Below, in pieces: positions 41,738 through 53,421 of a stretch of 64,000 nucleotides of DNA (position 1 is the stretch's first letter; every line of letters begins with the position of its first letter). Source of the DNA: Corynebacterium sp. MSK008 (lineage in GTDB: Bacteria; Actinomycetota; Actinomycetes; Mycobacteriales; Mycobacteriaceae); contig NZ_JASPJX010000007.1 in assembly GCF_030232585.1 (NCBI RefSeq), positions 62,001 to 126,000 of the forward strand, given 5' to 3'. The position numbers and the translations under genes were made by a program. The notes under the pieces are model-generated. The model was given only the letters and a program-made list of their open reading frames with translations, searched no databases and had not been told where the DNA came from.

Positions 41738-42305
41738 GGAAATCGGGGTCGTGGAGGAGCTTCAGCAGCTTGACGACGCCGTCCGGATCGCCGTCCGCGC
41801 GCCCAAAGTCACCGAAGATGCCGCCCCCGGCGACTCCCTCGCCGTGGATGGGGTGTGCCTGACGGTGGTGGATAACGGCAACGGCACCTTCACCGCGGAC
41901 GTGATGCGCGAAACCTTGGACCGCTCCCGGCTGGGTAGCTACGAGCCCGGCTCCGAGGTGAACCTCGAGCGGGCGCTCGCTGCTGGCCAGCGCATGGGCG
42001 GCCACATCGTCCAGGGGCACGTCGACGGTGTGGCCGAGGTGGTCTCGCGCACCCCGTCGGAGCACTGGGAGGTCGTGCGCTTCACGCTGCCAAAGCAGCT
42101 GGGCCGCTACGTGGTGGAGAAGGGCTCCATCGCTGTCAACGGGACGTCGCTGACGGTCTCGGCGGTGGGCGAGGGTTACTTCGAGGTCTCGCTCATCCCG
42201 ACCACACTGCGCGAGACCACGGCCGGCGCGCTCACACCCGGCGACCCGGTGAACCTGGAGGTAGACATCGTGGCTAAATACGTTGAGAAGATGGTGCAGG
42301 GATAG
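41718..42305 (+). CDS. ribC: Riboflavin synthase alpha subunit
   Basis: Dismutation of two 6,7-dimethyl-8-ribityllumazines to riboflavin. 195 residues with the two tandem lumazine-binding barrels: [15 protein letters not shown] and [14 protein letters not shown] in the first, [15 protein letters not shown] and [15 protein letters not shown] in the second. It starts inside the last codons of ribD. Confidence 0.96.
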   Translation: MFTGLVEEIGVVEELQQLDDAVRIAVRAPKVTEDAAPGDSLAVDGVCLTVVDNGNGTFTADVMRETLDRSRLGSYEPGSEVNLERALAAGQRMGGHIVQGHVDGVAEVVSRTPSEHWEVVRFTLPKQLGRYVVEKGSIAVNGTSLTVSAVGEGYFEVSLIPTTLRETTAGALTPGDPVNLEVDIVAKYVEKMVQG

Positions 42306-42316
42306 GCTTGGACGGT

Positions 42317-43570
42317 ATGACTTTGAATACGGTCCAGGAGGCTATCGACGCCATCCGCGCTGGCAAGGCCGTTGTTGTCGTGGACAGCGAGGACCGCGAG
42401 AACGAGGGCGATCTCATCTTCGCCGCCGAGGACGCCACCCCGGAGCTCGTCGCGTTCATGGTGCGCCACACCTCCGGCTACATCTGCGTGTCCATGTCGG
42501 ATGAGCGCGCCACCGCGCTCGAGCTGCCGCCGATGGTGGCCAACAACCAGGACCTGCACGGCACCGCCTATGCCGTCACCGTGGACGCGGCCACCGGCAC
42601 CACCGGCATCTCCGCCCGCTCGCGCGCGACCACGATCGCCTTGCTTGCCAGCGACTCCGCTACCGCCTCATCGTTTACCCGCCCCGGCCATGTGGTGCCC
42701 CTGCGCGCCAAGGCCGGCGGAGTGCTGGAACGGCCCGGCCACACGGAGGCGGCCGTGGACCTGGCGCGGCTGGCGGGCAAGGCCCCGGTGGGCGCGCTGT
42801 GCGAGATCGTCTCCGAGGATGACCCGACCGACATGGCGCGCTTTGACGAGCTGCGGCGCTTCGCCAACACGCACGGGCTGCCCATGATCTCCATCGAGCA
42901 GCTGGCCGAGTACCGCCGCCACCACGAGCGCACCGTCGAGCGCGTCACGCAAGCGAAGCTTCCCACCGAGTACGGCGAATTCACCGCGGTGGGTTACCGC
43001 GACACTGTTTCCGGGGTGGAACATGTGGCGTTGGTTGCCGGAGGCGTCGACAAGCTTGAGCACGCCTCCGACGTGCTGGTGCGGGTGCATTCCGAGTGCC
43101 TCACCGGCGACGTGTTCGGCTCCACGCGCTGCGACTGTGGCCCGCAGCTGCGCGAATCCATGCGGCGTATCCAGGCAGCCGGACGTGGCGTGGTGGTCTA
43201 CCTGCGCGGGCACGAGGGCCGCGGCATCGGGCTCATGGCCAAACTGCAGGCTTACCGGCTGCAGGACGCAGGCCTGGACACCGTGGACGCGAACCTGGAG
43301 CAGGGCCTGCCCGCGGACGCGCGGGAGTACTCCGCGGCCGGGCAGATCCTGGCGGATCTGGGGGTGGGCACCTTCGAGCTGCTCACCAACAACCCGGATA
43401 AGTCCGACGCGCTGGCGGGCTACGGCCCTGCGGTGGCGCGCCGCAGTAGGATCGAGATCGTTCCCACACACGACAACATCGAGTACCTGCGCACCAAGCG
43501 CGACCGGATGGGCCACGACCTACCCGGCGTGGCCCAGTGGCTTCACGCCCATCCGGGGTACGGAACCTAG
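42317..43570 (+). CDS. ribBA: Bifunctional DHBP synthase / GTP cyclohydrolase II
   Basis: Makes both precursors of lumazine: DHBP from ribulose-5-phosphate (N-terminal half) and the pyrimidine from GTP (C-terminal half). 417 residues from ATG 42317; a TTG nine bases upstream is a possible alternative. DHBP synthase signs: [28 protein letters not shown] and [23 protein letters not shown] cyclohydrolase signs: [21 protein letters not shown] (zinc cysteines) and [20 protein letters not shown] box lies eight bases before the ATG, so an internal leaderless start is possible. Confidence 0.95.
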   Translation: MTLNTVQEAIDAIRAGKAVVVVDSEDRENEGDLIFAAEDATPELVAFMVRHTSGYICVSMSDERATALELPPMVANNQDLHGTAYAVTVDAATGTTGISARSRATTIALLASDSATASSFTRPGHVVPLRAKAGGVLERPGHTEAAVDLARLAGKAPVGALCEIVSEDDPTDMARFDELRRFANTHGLPMISIEQLAEYRRHHERTVERVTQAKLPTEYGEFTAVGYRDTVSGVEHVALVAGGVDKLEHASDVLVRVHSECLTGDVFGSTRCDCGPQLRESMRRIQAAGRGVVVYLRGHEGRGIGLMAKLQAYRLQDAGLDTVDANLEQGLPADAREYSAAGQILADLGVGTFELLTNNPDKSDALAGYGPAVARRSRIEIVPTHDNIEYLRTKRDRMGHDLPGVAQWLHAHPGYGT

Positions 43571-43592
43571 ACGGACCCAAAAGGAGCTACAA

Positions 43593-44078
43593 GTGGCATC
43601 GAGCGGAGCACCCGAGGACTATTCCATACAGGCGGAGGGCATGACCATCGCCGTGGTTTACACCCGCTGGAACGACAAGATCGTCGACCTTTTGCGCGCC
43701 GGCGCGCGGGACGAGGCCCGGGAGCTCGGCGTCAAGGTGGAGGAGTACGCCGTCGCCGGCGCCCTTGAGTTGCCGGTGGTGGTCCAGGCGTGCGCCAAGC
43801 GTTACGACGCAGTGGTCGCCCTCGGCTGCGTCATTCGCGGCGAAACCGCCCACTTCCAGTACGTGTGCGACTCCGTCACCGCCGGGCTGACCCGCGTGGC
43901 CCTGGACGAGCAGACCCCGGTGGGCAACGGCGTGCTCACCGTCGACGACGAGGACCAGGCCTACGAGCGCGCCGGCGGCGAGGACGCCAAGGAAGACAAA
44001 GGCGCCGAAGCCATGCGCGCCGCCGCCGGCACTGCAGCGGAGCTGCGCAAAGTTCGCGCTCTGCCGTTGAAGGGTTAA
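43593..44078 (+). CDS. ribH: 6,7-dimethyl-8-ribityllumazine synthase
   Basis: Condenses DHBP with the ribitylamino-pyrimidine. 161 residues from GTG 43593 with AAAGGAGC upstream. Signatures are VYTRWNDKIVDLLRAGA, VAGALELPVVVQA, GCVIRGETAHFQYVCDSV (catalytic His) and GVLTVDDEDQAYERAGG. Normal length. It closes the ribD-ribC-ribBA-ribH order typical of corynebacteria. Confidence 0.95.
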   Translation: MASSGAPEDYSIQAEGMTIAVVYTRWNDKIVDLLRAGARDEARELGVKVEEYAVAGALELPVVVQACAKRYDAVVALGCVIRGETAHFQYVCDSVTAGLTRVALDEQTPVGNGVLTVDDEDQAYERAGGEDAKEDKGAEAMRAAAGTAAELRKVRALPLKG

Positions 44079-44156
44079 GGTAGCCCGAGAGGGCGTGGGG
44101 CGGCCTTTGGGACGTCGACACGCAACGATGCTTAAGCGCTTGTAAGGAGTAAGGCA

Positions 44157-44699
44157 GTGGCTGAACAGGCTGAACAGCACAACCCCACGGGACTTTCGGA
44201 CCGGGACGAGGTTGCCTACCTCAACGCGCTCGACCCGCACGCCACCACCACCACGAAGCCGTGGGAGCTCGAGCTGACCTCGAAGTTCCTGCGCAAGGTG
44301 GCCGTGGGCTGGATCGTCGTGGTCATGGCTGTGCACGTGTTCATGTCCTGGGTCGTGGACGCCGAGTTCACCGGCGTGGCAATTACCAGCCTGGACAAAT
44401 TCGCCTTCATCGGCGTCGGCCTGATCATCTCCGTGCTGTCATGGATCGCGCTGACGCGCCCGCGGGTGCGCGCGAACGAGGACGGTGTCCAGGTGCGCAA
44501 CATCATCGGCACCCGTTTCTACCCGTGGGCCGTGATTTACGGACTCAGCTTTCCCAAGGGCTCGCGCATGGCGCGCCTTGAGTTGCCGGAGTTCGAATAC
44601 GTGCCCCTGTGGGCCATTCAAGCTGGCGACAAGGAACACGCACTGAAGGCCGTGGAAGAGTTCCGCGCACTCGAAGCCAAGTACATGCCGCAGGACTAA
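44157..44699 (+). CDS. PH-like-domain membrane protein behind ribH (RibX position)
   Basis: 180 residues with two membrane segments (about 51-70, VAVGWIVVVMAVHVFMSWVV, and 83-101, FAFIGVGLIISVLSWIAL). A C-terminal part follows (RPRVRANEDGVQVRNIIGTRFYPWAVIYGLSF) of the small PH-like domain type found in actinobacterial low-molecular-weight antigens. In C. glutamicum a membrane protein called RibX sits at this place, but a role in flavin metabolism is not shown by the sequence. GTG 44157 with TAAGGAGTAAGG; uvrC starts three bases after the stop. Confidence 0.75.
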   Translation: MAEQAEQHNPTGLSDRDEVAYLNALDPHATTTTKPWELELTSKFLRKVAVGWIVVVMAVHVFMSWVVDAEFTGVAITSLDKFAFIGVGLIISVLSWIALTRPRVRANEDGVQVRNIIGTRFYPWAVIYGLSFPKGSRMARLELPEFEYVPLWAIQAGDKEHALKAVEEFRALEAKYMPQD

Positions 44700-44702
44700 G
44701 CG

Positions 44703-46763
44703 TTGGCGGACCCGCATAGCTACCGCCCGGCGCCGGGCACCATCCCGACCGACCCCGGGGTATACAAATTCCGCGACCGCGACGGCCGCGTCATTTACGT
44801 GGGCAAGGCGAAAAACCTGCGCGCGCGCCTGAACAACTACTTCCAGCCGCCGAACACGCTGCACCCGCGCACACGCCAGATGGTCTACACAGGTGCGTCC
44901 GTGGAGTGGACCGTGGTTGCCTCCGAGGTGGAGGCGCTGCAGCTGGAGTACACGTGGATCAAGCGCTTCGACCCGTGGTTCAACGTCATGTACCGCGACG
45001 ACAAGACGTACCCCATGCTCGCGGTGAGCGTGAAGGAGCGCTACCCGCGCGCGTTCTTCTACCGCGGGCCGAAGCGCAAGGGTGTGCGCTACTTCGGGCC
45101 CTACTCGCACGCGTGGGCGGTGCGCGAAACCCTGGACCTGCTCACGCGCGTGTTTCCGATCCGCACGTGCTCCAACGGCGTGTTTAACCGGCACGAATCG
45201 TTGGGGCGGCCGTGTCTGCTTGGCTACATCGACAAGTGCGCTGCCCCGTGCGTGGGGCGCGTGGACGAGGCCGGCTACGACGAGATCGTGCAGGGCTTTT
45301 TGGGCTTCATGTCGGGCCGCACCGACCAGCTCGTGCGCGGGATCACCGCGCAGATGCAGGCGGCCTCCGAGAACTTAGAGTTTGAGAAGGCCGCCAGGCT
45401 TCGCGACGACCTCGGCGCCGTGAACAAGGTCATGGAGCGCCAGACGGTGGTCTTGGGGCAAGACACCGACGCCGACGTCATCGCCTTCGACACCGACGAG
45501 TTGGAAGCGGCGGTGCAGATTTTCAACGTCCGAGATGGGCGCATCCGTGCCCAGCGCGGCTGGGTGGTGGAAAAGACCGGCGACGAGCCCGGCGCCGCCG
45601 AGCGCCTGGAGGAGGGCCAAGTCGACCCGACCCTGCCCACACTTATGCAGAACTTTTTGGTGCAGTACTACTCCGACGCGGTGGAGCGCGTGCGCCAGGA
45701 ACAGGAGGAAGACCGCACGATCGAGGCGCAGAAGGTGCGGCGCCGCGGTGTGGACCAGGAGTCCCGCGCCAAGGCGGAGACGCCGATGCCCGTGCCGCGC
45801 GAGATCCTCGTGGAGACGTTGCCGGCGGAGCTGCCGGAGGTCACCGAGCTGCTCGCGGAGATGCGCGGCGGCCCGGTGGAGATCCGCGTGCCGCAGCGCG
45901 GCGACAAGCGCGCGTTGATGGAGACGGTGCACAAGAACGCCTCCGAGGCGCTGCACCAGCACAAGCTCAAGCGCGTCGGCGACCTCACCGCACGTTCCCA
46001 GGCGCTGCAGGACATCCAGGACGCCCTCGGCATGGACGAGGCGCCGCTGCGCATCGAGTGCACCGACATTTCGCACATTCAGGGCACGGACGTGGTGGCG
46101 TCGCTGGTCGTGTTCGAGGACGGCCTGCCCAAGAAGAACGACTACCGCCGCTACCGCATCAAGGAGGCCGCCGGCGACGGCCGCTCCGACGACGTCGGCT
46201 CCATCGCCGAGGTGACGCGGCGCCGCTTCAAGCGCTACAACGAGGACAAGCTGGCCAACCCCGACGAGGCCGCGGAAGAGCAGACTTTCGCGGACGAGGC
46301 GGACGAATCCACCGGGGCGAAGCGGTTCGCCTACCCGCCGCAGCTGTTCATCGTCGACGGCGGCAAGCCCCAGGTCAACGCCGCGCAGGCGGTGTTCGAT
46401 GAGCTGGGCATCGTGGACGTGCAGCTCATCGGCCTGGCCAAGCGCCTCGAGGAGGTGTGGGTGCCGGATGACGACGAGCCGATCATCCTGCCCCGCAACT
46501 CCGAGGGCATGTACCTGTTGCAGCAGATCCGCGACGAGGCGCACCGCTTCGCCATCACCTACCACCGCCAGCAGCGCTCCAAGCGGATGCGCGCCTCCGC
46601 GCTGGACGCGGTGCCGGGGCTCGGGCCTGCCCGCCGCACGGATCTGGTCAAGCACTTCGGCTCCGTGAAGAAGATCAAGGAGGCCTCGGTGGAGGAGATC
46701 CAACAGGTCAAGGGCGTCGGGCCGAAGCTTGCGGAGACCATTTACCAGCACCTCCACCAGTAA
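44703..46763 (+). CDS. uvrC: UvrABC excinuclease subunit C
   Basis: Makes both incisions in nucleotide excision repair. 686 residues, TTG start at 44703. The N-terminal GIY-YIG nuclease has [33 protein letters not shown] is the cysteine cluster; the UVR motif is [12 protein letters not shown]; the RNase H-like C-terminal nuclease has [17 protein letters not shown] and [13 protein letters not shown]; the end is a helix-hairpin-helix pair ([30 protein letters not shown]). Full length. Confidence 0.96.
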   Translation: MADPHSYRPAPGTIPTDPGVYKFRDRDGRVIYVGKAKNLRARLNNYFQPPNTLHPRTRQMVYTGASVEWTVVASEVEALQLEYTWIKRFDPWFNVMYRDDKTYPMLAVSVKERYPRAFFYRGPKRKGVRYFGPYSHAWAVRETLDLLTRVFPIRTCSNGVFNRHESLGRPCLLGYIDKCAAPCVGRVDEAGYDEIVQGFLGFMSGRTDQLVRGITAQMQAASENLEFEKAARLRDDLGAVNKVMERQTVVLGQDTDADVIAFDTDELEAAVQIFNVRDGRIRAQRGWVVEKTGDEPGAAERLEEGQVDPTLPTLMQNFLVQYYSDAVERVRQEQEEDRTIEAQKVRRRGVDQESRAKAETPMPVPREILVETLPAELPEVTELLAEMRGGPVEIRVPQRGDKRALMETVHKNASEALHQHKLKRVGDLTARSQALQDIQDALGMDEAPLRIECTDISHIQGTDVVASLVVFEDGLPKKNDYRRYRIKEAAGDGRSDDVGSIAEVTRRRFKRYNEDKLANPDEAAEEQTFADEADESTGAKRFAYPPQLFIVDGGKPQVNAAQAVFDELGIVDVQLIGLAKRLEEVWVPDDDEPIILPRNSEGMYLLQQIRDEAHRFAITYHRQQRSKRMRASALDAVPGLGPARRTDLVKHFGSVKKIKEASVEEIQQVKGVGPKLAETIYQHLHQ

Positions 46764-46804
46764 AAGCACACTGCTAATCGACGACGCTTCGCCCCATCCT
46801 TGTC

Positions 46805-46810
46805 TAGGAT
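46805..46810 (+). promoter_or_regulatory. -10 box of a probable leaderless rapZ transcript
   Basis: TAGGAT ends 7 bases before ATG 46818. No Shine-Dalgarno sequence is present. This fixes the likely start of rapZ and opens the rapZ-yvcK-whiA unit in the 54-base gap after uvrC. Confidence 0.5.
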
Positions 46811-46817
46811 GATCCCC

Positions 46818-47729
46818 ATGCCCACAACATCCTCAGCACACGCATTGCCCCAGGAAGAGTCCGCGACCCCGATGCGGCCCGTGATCATCACGGGCCTGTC
46901 CGGCGGCGGCCTGTCCACGGCAGCGAAGGTCTTCGAGGACAAGGGCTTTTTCGTCTCCCAGAACTTGCCTCCGCAGCTGATTCTGGAGCTGGTGGACCTA
47001 GCCGCCGCTGACGACTCGCCGGTGGAGCGCCTCGCAGTAGTCACAGACATCCGCGCGGCGAGGTTCAACGGCTCGCTCATGGACACCATCGCGGCAATTA
47101 AGGACCGCGGCCACCAGCCGTTCGTGCTGTTCTTGGAGGCTCGCGATGACGTGCTGATCCGCCGCTTCGACTCGGTGCGCCGCACCCACCCGCTGCAGGG
47201 CGACGGCACCCTGCAGTCCGGCATCGAGCACGAGCGCGAGGAGATGGAGGGCCTGCGTGCCTCCGCGGACATCATTATCGACACGTCCAACCTGTCGGTG
47301 CACGACCTGCGCCGCGCGGTGGAGGCCTCCGTCGGAGAGCTGCCGGTGGGCCGACAGCACGTCACCATCGAATCCTTCGGGTTCAAGCACGGCTCGCCGC
47401 GCGACGCTGATATTGTCCTTGACGTTCGTTTCCTGCCAAACCCGTACTGGGTGGAGGAGCTGCGGGAGTTCCGTGGCGTGGACAAGGCGGTCTCCGACTA
47501 CGTGCTGAACCAAGACGGCGCCCGCGAATACGTGGACAATTTCGTCGACCTGCTGTCTAGCACCCTGGCCGGATACCGCCACGAGGGCAAGGATTTCATC
47601 ACCGTCGGCATCGGCTGCACGGGCGGGCACCACCGCTCGGTGGCGGTGGCGGAGGCCGTCGGTAAGCGTCTGCGGCAGCAGGGGCAGGTGGATGTCAACG
47701 TGATCCACCGCGACCTTGAGCGCCACTAG
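46818..47729 (+). CDS. rapZ: RapZ-like nucleotide-binding protein with degenerate P-loop
   Basis: 303 residues from ATG 46818 (alternatives at 46809 and TTG 46800). RapZ-type (YvcJ) proteins bind nucleotides or, in enterics, glucosamine-6-phosphate and regulate GlmS; in actinobacteria they are cotranscribed with yvcK and whiA as here. The N-terminal P-loop reads [10 protein letters not shown], so the invariant Lys of GxxGxGKS/T is replaced by Leu. The C-terminal domain is well kept ([51 protein letters not shown]). Nucleotide hydrolysis is therefore doubtful. Confidence 0.9.
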   Translation: MPTTSSAHALPQEESATPMRPVIITGLSGGGLSTAAKVFEDKGFFVSQNLPPQLILELVDLAAADDSPVERLAVVTDIRAARFNGSLMDTIAAIKDRGHQPFVLFLEARDDVLIRRFDSVRRTHPLQGDGTLQSGIEHEREEMEGLRASADIIIDTSNLSVHDLRRAVEASVGELPVGRQHVTIESFGFKHGSPRDADIVLDVRFLPNPYWVEELREFRGVDKAVSDYVLNQDGAREYVDNFVDLLSSTLAGYRHEGKDFITVGIGCTGGHHRSVAVAEAVGKRLRQQGQVDVNVIHRDLERH

Positions 47730-47763
47730 GCGAGCCGGTTAGGCCATCAGAAAGAAGGGACAA

Positions 47764-48729
47764 TTGAGCCATACGTCGTTCACCTGCCTTGGGGGAGGGC
47801 ACGGCCTGTACCAGACGCTCACCGCTGCGCGTCAAGCCGGTGCGTCCACGATCAATGCCGTGGTCACAGTGGCGGACGACGGCGGCTCCTCCGGCCGCCT
47901 GCGCCGCGAGATGGAGATCGTTCCGCCGGGCGACCTGCGCATGGCGCTCGCGGCGCTGACCGCCGACGGCGAAGACGGCGCCCAGTGGCGCGACACCCTG
48001 CAGCACCGCTTCGGCGGCCACGGTGCGATGGCGGGCCACGCGCTGGGCAACCTACTCATCACCGGTCTGGCGGAGCGCCTGGGCGACACCCAGGCCGCCC
48101 TGGACCAGGTGGCCGCGTGGACCGGATCCGCCGGCCGCGTGATCCCGGTGTGCCCGCAGCCGCTGGACATCGAGGCGGACGTCGCAGGCCTTGACGACGA
48201 CCCGCGCGTGCTGCGCTCCGTGCGCGGCCAAGTAGCCGTAGCCACCACCCCCGGAGCAGTGCGGCGGGTGCGCCTGACCCCGGCGCAGCCGGCCGCCAGC
48301 GAGGCAGCGGTGCAGGCGATCATGGACGCGGACGTGGTGACCATCGGCCCCGGCTCCTGGTTCTCCTCGGTGATCCCGCACATCCTCGTGCCCGACATTG
48401 CGCAGGCGCTCAACGAGACCTCGGCAACCGTGGTGGTGATCCTCAACCTCTCGCCGGAGGCAGGGGAGACCCACGGGTTCACCACCGAGCGCCACATCCA
48501 TGTGTTCTCTCAACACGCCCCGCAGCTGCACGTGGACTACTTCCTGGCCGACGAGCGGACCGCAACCTCCGAGGGGGAACGCGACAACATCGCACGGGCT
48601 GCCTCCCGGTTGGATGCCGAGGTTGTCTTTGCTCCATTGCGGGAAATGGACGCCGATGGCACCCCGTTGAACCGCCATGACCCGAAGCAATTGGCAGCTG
48701 CCCTCAAGGCCCTGCGCCCGGCACGCTAG
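47764..48729 (+). CDS. yvcK: YvcK/GlmR-family UDP-sugar-binding protein
   Basis: 321 residues, TTG start with GAAAGAAGGGAC upstream. The CofD-like Rossmann fold shows TCLGGGHGLYQTLTAARQAG, TVADDGGSSGRLRREME, PPGDLRMALAAL and IGPGSWFSSVIPHILVP. Homologues (GlmR/CuvA) bind UDP-GlcNAc and steer carbon into the cell envelope. It lies between rapZ and whiA, the conserved Gram-positive trio. Confidence 0.93.
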   Translation: MSHTSFTCLGGGHGLYQTLTAARQAGASTINAVVTVADDGGSSGRLRREMEIVPPGDLRMALAALTADGEDGAQWRDTLQHRFGGHGAMAGHALGNLLITGLAERLGDTQAALDQVAAWTGSAGRVIPVCPQPLDIEADVAGLDDDPRVLRSVRGQVAVATTPGAVRRVRLTPAQPAASEAAVQAIMDADVVTIGPGSWFSSVIPHILVPDIAQALNETSATVVVILNLSPEAGETHGFTTERHIHVFSQHAPQLHVDYFLADERTATSEGERDNIARAASRLDAEVVFAPLREMDADGTPLNRHDPKQLAAALKALRPAR

Positions 48730-48732
48730 AAT
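48727..48732 (+). promoter_or_regulatory. Candidate -10 box for whiA
   Basis: TAGAAT sits at the yvcK stop codon, about 48 bases before the whiA GTG, in the 51-base gap. It could give whiA an internal promoter. No clear -35 box is seen. Confidence 0.35.
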
Positions 48733-48780
48733 GCTGGGCGGTTCAACGCTCCAACACACGTCAAACGAGGGGAGGCGCCG

Positions 48781-49749
48781 GTGGCGCTCACGGCCAAGGT
48801 CAAGGACGAACTCCTGCGCGCCACCGGCGGCGGGCTGGAGGTGCGCGCCGCGGAGGCGACCGCGCTGATCCGGTTCGGTGGAGAGTTCCAGCCGTCCGAG
48901 CACGGGGTAGCCATCGTCGCCGACTTCGAGGAGGAAGCTGTTGCCCGCCGGTTGGCTGGCACGCTGACCGACCTGTGCGCGGTGGAGGCGAGTGTGGAGC
49001 TGATCCCACCATCGTCGGGCAGCCGCGAATCGCGCTACGAGGTGCGTGTTGACCACGGCGCCGCCGACGTGATCCGCCGCCTGAAGCTGGTCACCGCGTC
49101 CGGGCACCCGGTTGTGGGGATGCCGCGCCAGATCATCTCCGGCGACATGTCCGGGGTGGAAGCCGCGTGGCGCGGCGCGTTCCTCGCCCGCGGGCGGCTG
49201 GCGGAGCCGGGGCGGACCGCCACCCTCGAGGTGGCTTGTCCGGGACAGGAAGCTGCGCTTGCGCTCGTGGGGCTGGCCCGCCGCATGGGGTTGACGGCCA
49301 AAACCCGTGAGACCCGCGGCATCGAACGGGTGACCCTGCGTGACGGTGAAGCCATCGGCATCCTGCTCAGCCGCATGGGGGCGCCGGCAACCCGCATCGA
49401 GTGGGACACCAAGCGTGAATCCCGTGCCGTCAAAGCAAAGGCCAACAGCAGGCTCGCCACGTTTGACGACGCTAATACCCGCCGCTCGGCCCAGGCTGCA
49501 GCCGCGGCGGCCGCACGCGTGGAGCGCGCCATGGAAATCCTCGGAGACGACGTGCCGGAGCACCTCGCCGAAGCTGGCTTCCTGCGCGTGGAGCACCGCC
49601 ACGCTTCTTTGGAGGAGCTGGGGCGCCTCGCGGACCCGCAGATGACCAAGGATGCTGTGGCTGGCCGTATCCGGCGTCTGCTCTCGCTCGCGGACAAGCG
49701 CGCCGCCGAGCTGGGCGTGGAGGACACCCACGGAAGCCCGACCACCTAG
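48781..49749 (+). CDS. whiA: Sporulation-type regulator WhiA
   Basis: DNA-binding protein combining an N-terminal LAGLIDADG-like fold with a C-terminal helix-turn-helix. 322 residues from GTG 48781, with GAGGGGAGG upstream. Features: MALTAKVKDELLRATGG, a degenerate homing-endonuclease core (GAFLARGRLAEPG, EAIGILLSRMGAP), and the C-terminal HTH (RHASLEELGRLADPQMTKDAVAGRIRRL). In non-sporulating corynebacteria it is thought to act in division and carbon control. Confidence 0.95.
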   Translation: MALTAKVKDELLRATGGGLEVRAAEATALIRFGGEFQPSEHGVAIVADFEEEAVARRLAGTLTDLCAVEASVELIPPSSGSRESRYEVRVDHGAADVIRRLKLVTASGHPVVGMPRQIISGDMSGVEAAWRGAFLARGRLAEPGRTATLEVACPGQEAALALVGLARRMGLTAKTRETRGIERVTLRDGEAIGILLSRMGAPATRIEWDTKRESRAVKAKANSRLATFDDANTRRSAQAAAAAAARVERAMEILGDDVPEHLAEAGFLRVEHRHASLEELGRLADPQMTKDAVAGRIRRLLSLADKRAAELGVEDTHGSPTT

Positions 49750-49875
49750 AACCGGTGAGGGTGATGCACTTCACAGTGGGTGCCCCCATGCGCGACGTCG
49801 GGGGTAGAAGCGGGGAAAAAGGCTCCCCCTTGGGTGGGAAACCGGGCATAAACCAACATTTGGGGCGGGTGCTGA

Positions 49876-51000
<1,125 letters not shown>

Positions 51001-51014
51001 GCTTGGCGGTTTTG

Positions 51015-51052
51015 CGGGTCTGCGGTGCTTCCGGCGCGGCGGGCCCGTTTTT
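51015..51052 (+). terminator. Weak intrinsic terminator between gap and pgk
   Basis: A nine-pair stem (51015-51023 with 51039-51047, two G-U pairs), a 15-base loop and five T (51048-51052). It may stop part of the gap message and so give more gap than pgk transcript. TACGAT (51055-51060) right behind it could be a -10 box for pgk. Confidence 0.5.
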
Positions 51053-51091
51053 CATACGATGGTGAGTGTCTACAGAGCAAAGGAGATACCT

Positions 51092-52303
51092 ATGACCAAG
51101 AACTTGCAGCAGCTTCTCGACGAAGGTGTGGACGGCCGCCATGTCCTGGTGCGGTCCGACTTCAACGTGCCCCTGGATGACGACGGCAACATCACCGACG
51201 CCGGCCGCATCGACGCCTCTCTGCCCACCCTGAAGGCGCTGCTTGACGGCGGCGCGAAGGTGATCGTCATGGCGCACCTGGGCCGCCCGAAAGGGGAGGT
51301 CAACCCGAAGTTCTCCCTCGCCCCGGTGGCGGAGGCGCTGTCCGAGCGACTCGGCCAGTTCGTCCCGCTCGCCGGTGACGTCTCTGGCGAGGACGCCCAC
51401 GAGCGCGCCAACGGCCTGACCGAGGGTGAGATTCTCCTGCTCGAAAACGTCCGCTTCGACGCGCGCGAGACCTCCAAGGACGAGGCGGAGCGCGCCGCGT
51501 TCGCCGAGGAACTCGCCGCCTTGGCCGCCGACGACGGCGCGTTCGTATCCGACGGCTTCGGCGTGGTGCACCGCGCGCAGGCCTCCGTATACGACGTGGC
51601 CAAGAAGCTCCCGGCCTACGCCGGCTACCTCGTGGACAAGGAGGTAGAGACCCTTTCTTCCGTGAAGGACAACCCGGAAAATCCGTACGTGGTGGTGCTG
51701 GGCGGCTCCAAGGTCTCCGATAAGCTCGGCGTGATTGAGGCGCTGGCGGAAAAGGCCGACAAGATCATCATCGGCGGCGGCATGTGCTACACCTTCCTCG
51801 CCGCCCAGGGCCACAACGTGCAGAAGTCGCTGCTGCAAGAGGACATGGTGGATACCTGCAAGGAGCTCATCGAGCGCTTCGGCGACAAGCTGCTGCTGCC
51901 GGTGGACGTCGCCGCCGGTGCGGAGTTTGACAAGGACACCGAGAAGAAGATCGTCGGCCTGGACGAGATCCCGGAGGGCTGGATGGGCCTGGACATCGGA
52001 CCGGAGACCGCCGAGAACTACGCCGAGGCTATCAAGGACTCCAAGACGGTGTTCTGGAACGGACCGATGGGCGTGTTCGAGTTCCCGAACTTCGCCGACG
52101 GCACCAAGGCCGTCGCCGAGGCAATGATCGCGGCGACGAAGGAGAACGGCTCCTTCACCGTGGTCGGCGGCGGCGACTCCGCGGCGTCGGTGCGCACCCT
52201 CGGTCTTGACGAGGACGGCTTTTCCCACATCTCCACCGGCGGCGGCGCCTCCCTCGAGCTCATCGAGGGCAAGGAACTGCCGGGCGTTTCCGTACTGAAC
52301 TAG
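51092..52303 (+). CDS. pgk: Phosphoglycerate kinase
   Basis: Substrate-level ATP formation from 1,3-bisphosphoglycerate. 403 residues from ATG 51092 ([20 protein letters not shown]) with AAAGGAGA upstream; in-frame codons before this overlap the ribosome binding site. [42 protein letters not shown] and the nucleotide loop GGGDSAASV are all present. Full length. Confidence 0.97.
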   Translation: MTKNLQQLLDEGVDGRHVLVRSDFNVPLDDDGNITDAGRIDASLPTLKALLDGGAKVIVMAHLGRPKGEVNPKFSLAPVAEALSERLGQFVPLAGDVSGEDAHERANGLTEGEILLLENVRFDARETSKDEAERAAFAEELAALAADDGAFVSDGFGVVHRAQASVYDVAKKLPAYAGYLVDKEVETLSSVKDNPENPYVVVLGGSKVSDKLGVIEALAEKADKIIIGGGMCYTFLAAQGHNVQKSLLQEDMVDTCKELIERFGDKLLLPVDVAAGAEFDKDTEKKIVGLDEIPEGWMGLDIGPETAENYAEAIKDSKTVFWNGPMGVFEFPNFADGTKAVAEAMIAATKENGSFTVVGGGDSAASVRTLGLDEDGFSHISTGGGASLELIEGKELPGVSVLN

Positions 52304-52317
52304 GAGGTTTGCTACCC

Positions 52318-53091
52318 ATGGCACGCACGCCACTTATCGCGGGCAACTGGAAGATGAACCACGACCACCTCGAGGCCATCCAGAGCGCCCAGAAGCTCGC
52401 CTTCGCGTTTCCGAAGGACGGCTACGAGTACGTCGACATCGCGCTAACGGTCCCGTTCACGGACCTGCGCTCCATCCAGACCCTGGTGGAGGGCGACAAG
52501 CTCAAGATCACCTACGGCGCCCAGGACGTCTCCGAGCACGACAACGGCGCCTACACCGGCGACATCTCCGCGTCCATGCTGGAGAAGCTGGGGTGCTCCT
52601 GGGTGGTCGTCGGCCACTCGGAGCGCCGCGAGTACCACGGCGAGACCAACGAGCAGGTCGCGGCGAAGGCCGCCAAGGCCATCGAGCACGGCATCGCACC
52701 GATCGTCTGCGTGGGCGAGCCGCTCGAGGTGCGCGAGGCGGGCGAGCACGTCTCTTATGTGGTCCAGCAGGCGCGCGAGTCGCTCGCCGGCGTCGACCTG
52801 TCCAAGGCGGTCATCGCCTACGAGCCGGTCTGGGCGATCGGCACCGGCAAGGTCGCCTCGGCAGAGGATGCCCAGGAGGTCTGCCACGGCATCCGCGAGC
52901 TGGTGCGCGAGCTTAGCGACGACTCCGTCGCCGACGCGATCCGCATCCTCTACGGCGGCTCCGTCAAGGCCGACACGGTGGCCGAGATCATCTCGCAGCC
53001 GGACGTGGACGGCGGCCTGGTCGGCGGCGCCTCCCTGGACGGGCAGGACTTTGCCAAGCTCGCCGCGGCGGCCGCCAACGCGGTGATGTAA
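52318..53091 (+). CDS. tpiA: Triosephosphate isomerase
   Basis: Interconverts the triose phosphates. 257 residues from ATG 52318 ([17 protein letters not shown]); TAGGAGG overlapping the pgk stop is the ribosome binding site. Catalytic [13 protein letters not shown] (His), [12 protein letters not shown] (Glu) and the phosphate loop YGGSVKADT. In C. glutamicum ppc follows tpi; here secG follows directly after 81 bases. Confidence 0.97.
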   Translation: MARTPLIAGNWKMNHDHLEAIQSAQKLAFAFPKDGYEYVDIALTVPFTDLRSIQTLVEGDKLKITYGAQDVSEHDNGAYTGDISASMLEKLGCSWVVVGHSERREYHGETNEQVAAKAAKAIEHGIAPIVCVGEPLEVREAGEHVSYVVQQARESLAGVDLSKAVIAYEPVWAIGTGKVASAEDAQEVCHGIRELVRELSDDSVADAIRILYGGSVKADTVAEIISQPDVDGGLVGGASLDGQDFAKLAAAAANAVM

Positions 53092-53172
53092 GTCGCTGCT
53101 GGGTTCGTCTTAGCGGTGGTGTAAGCTCATCGGGAGTTTGCACCATCGCCCATTTTGAAAGGTGTCGCACAC

Positions 53173-53409
53173 ATGGCTTTAGCCCTTGAGATTGTGCTGG
53201 TGATCGCCGCGATCCTCATGACCGTCTTCGTCCTGCTCCACAAGGGCAAGGGCGGCGGCCTGTCCAGCCTCTTTGGCGGCGGCGTCCAGGCCAACCTGTC
53301 CGGTTCGACGACGGTGGAGAAGAACCTCGACCGCGTCACCGTGCTGCTGGCCCTGATCTGGATCCTCTGCATCATCGGCCTGAACCTAATTCAGACCTAC
53401 GCGGTCTAA
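53173..53409 (+). CDS. secG: Preprotein translocase subunit SecG
   Basis: Small membrane subunit of the SecYEG channel. 78 residues from ATG 53173, with GAAAGG upstream, and two membrane helices (ALEIVLVIAAILMTVFVLL; VTVLLALIWILCIIGLNLI) around the conserved loop KGKGGGLSSLFGGGVQ. TAAGCT at about 53122-53127 may be a -10 box of its own. The message ends in a terminator that lies within the convergent pgl gene. Confidence 0.93.
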   Translation: MALALEIVLVIAAILMTVFVLLHKGKGGGLSSLFGGGVQANLSGSTTVEKNLDRVTVLLALIWILCIIGLNLIQTYAV

Positions 53410-53421
53410 GCGCCCGCTGAA

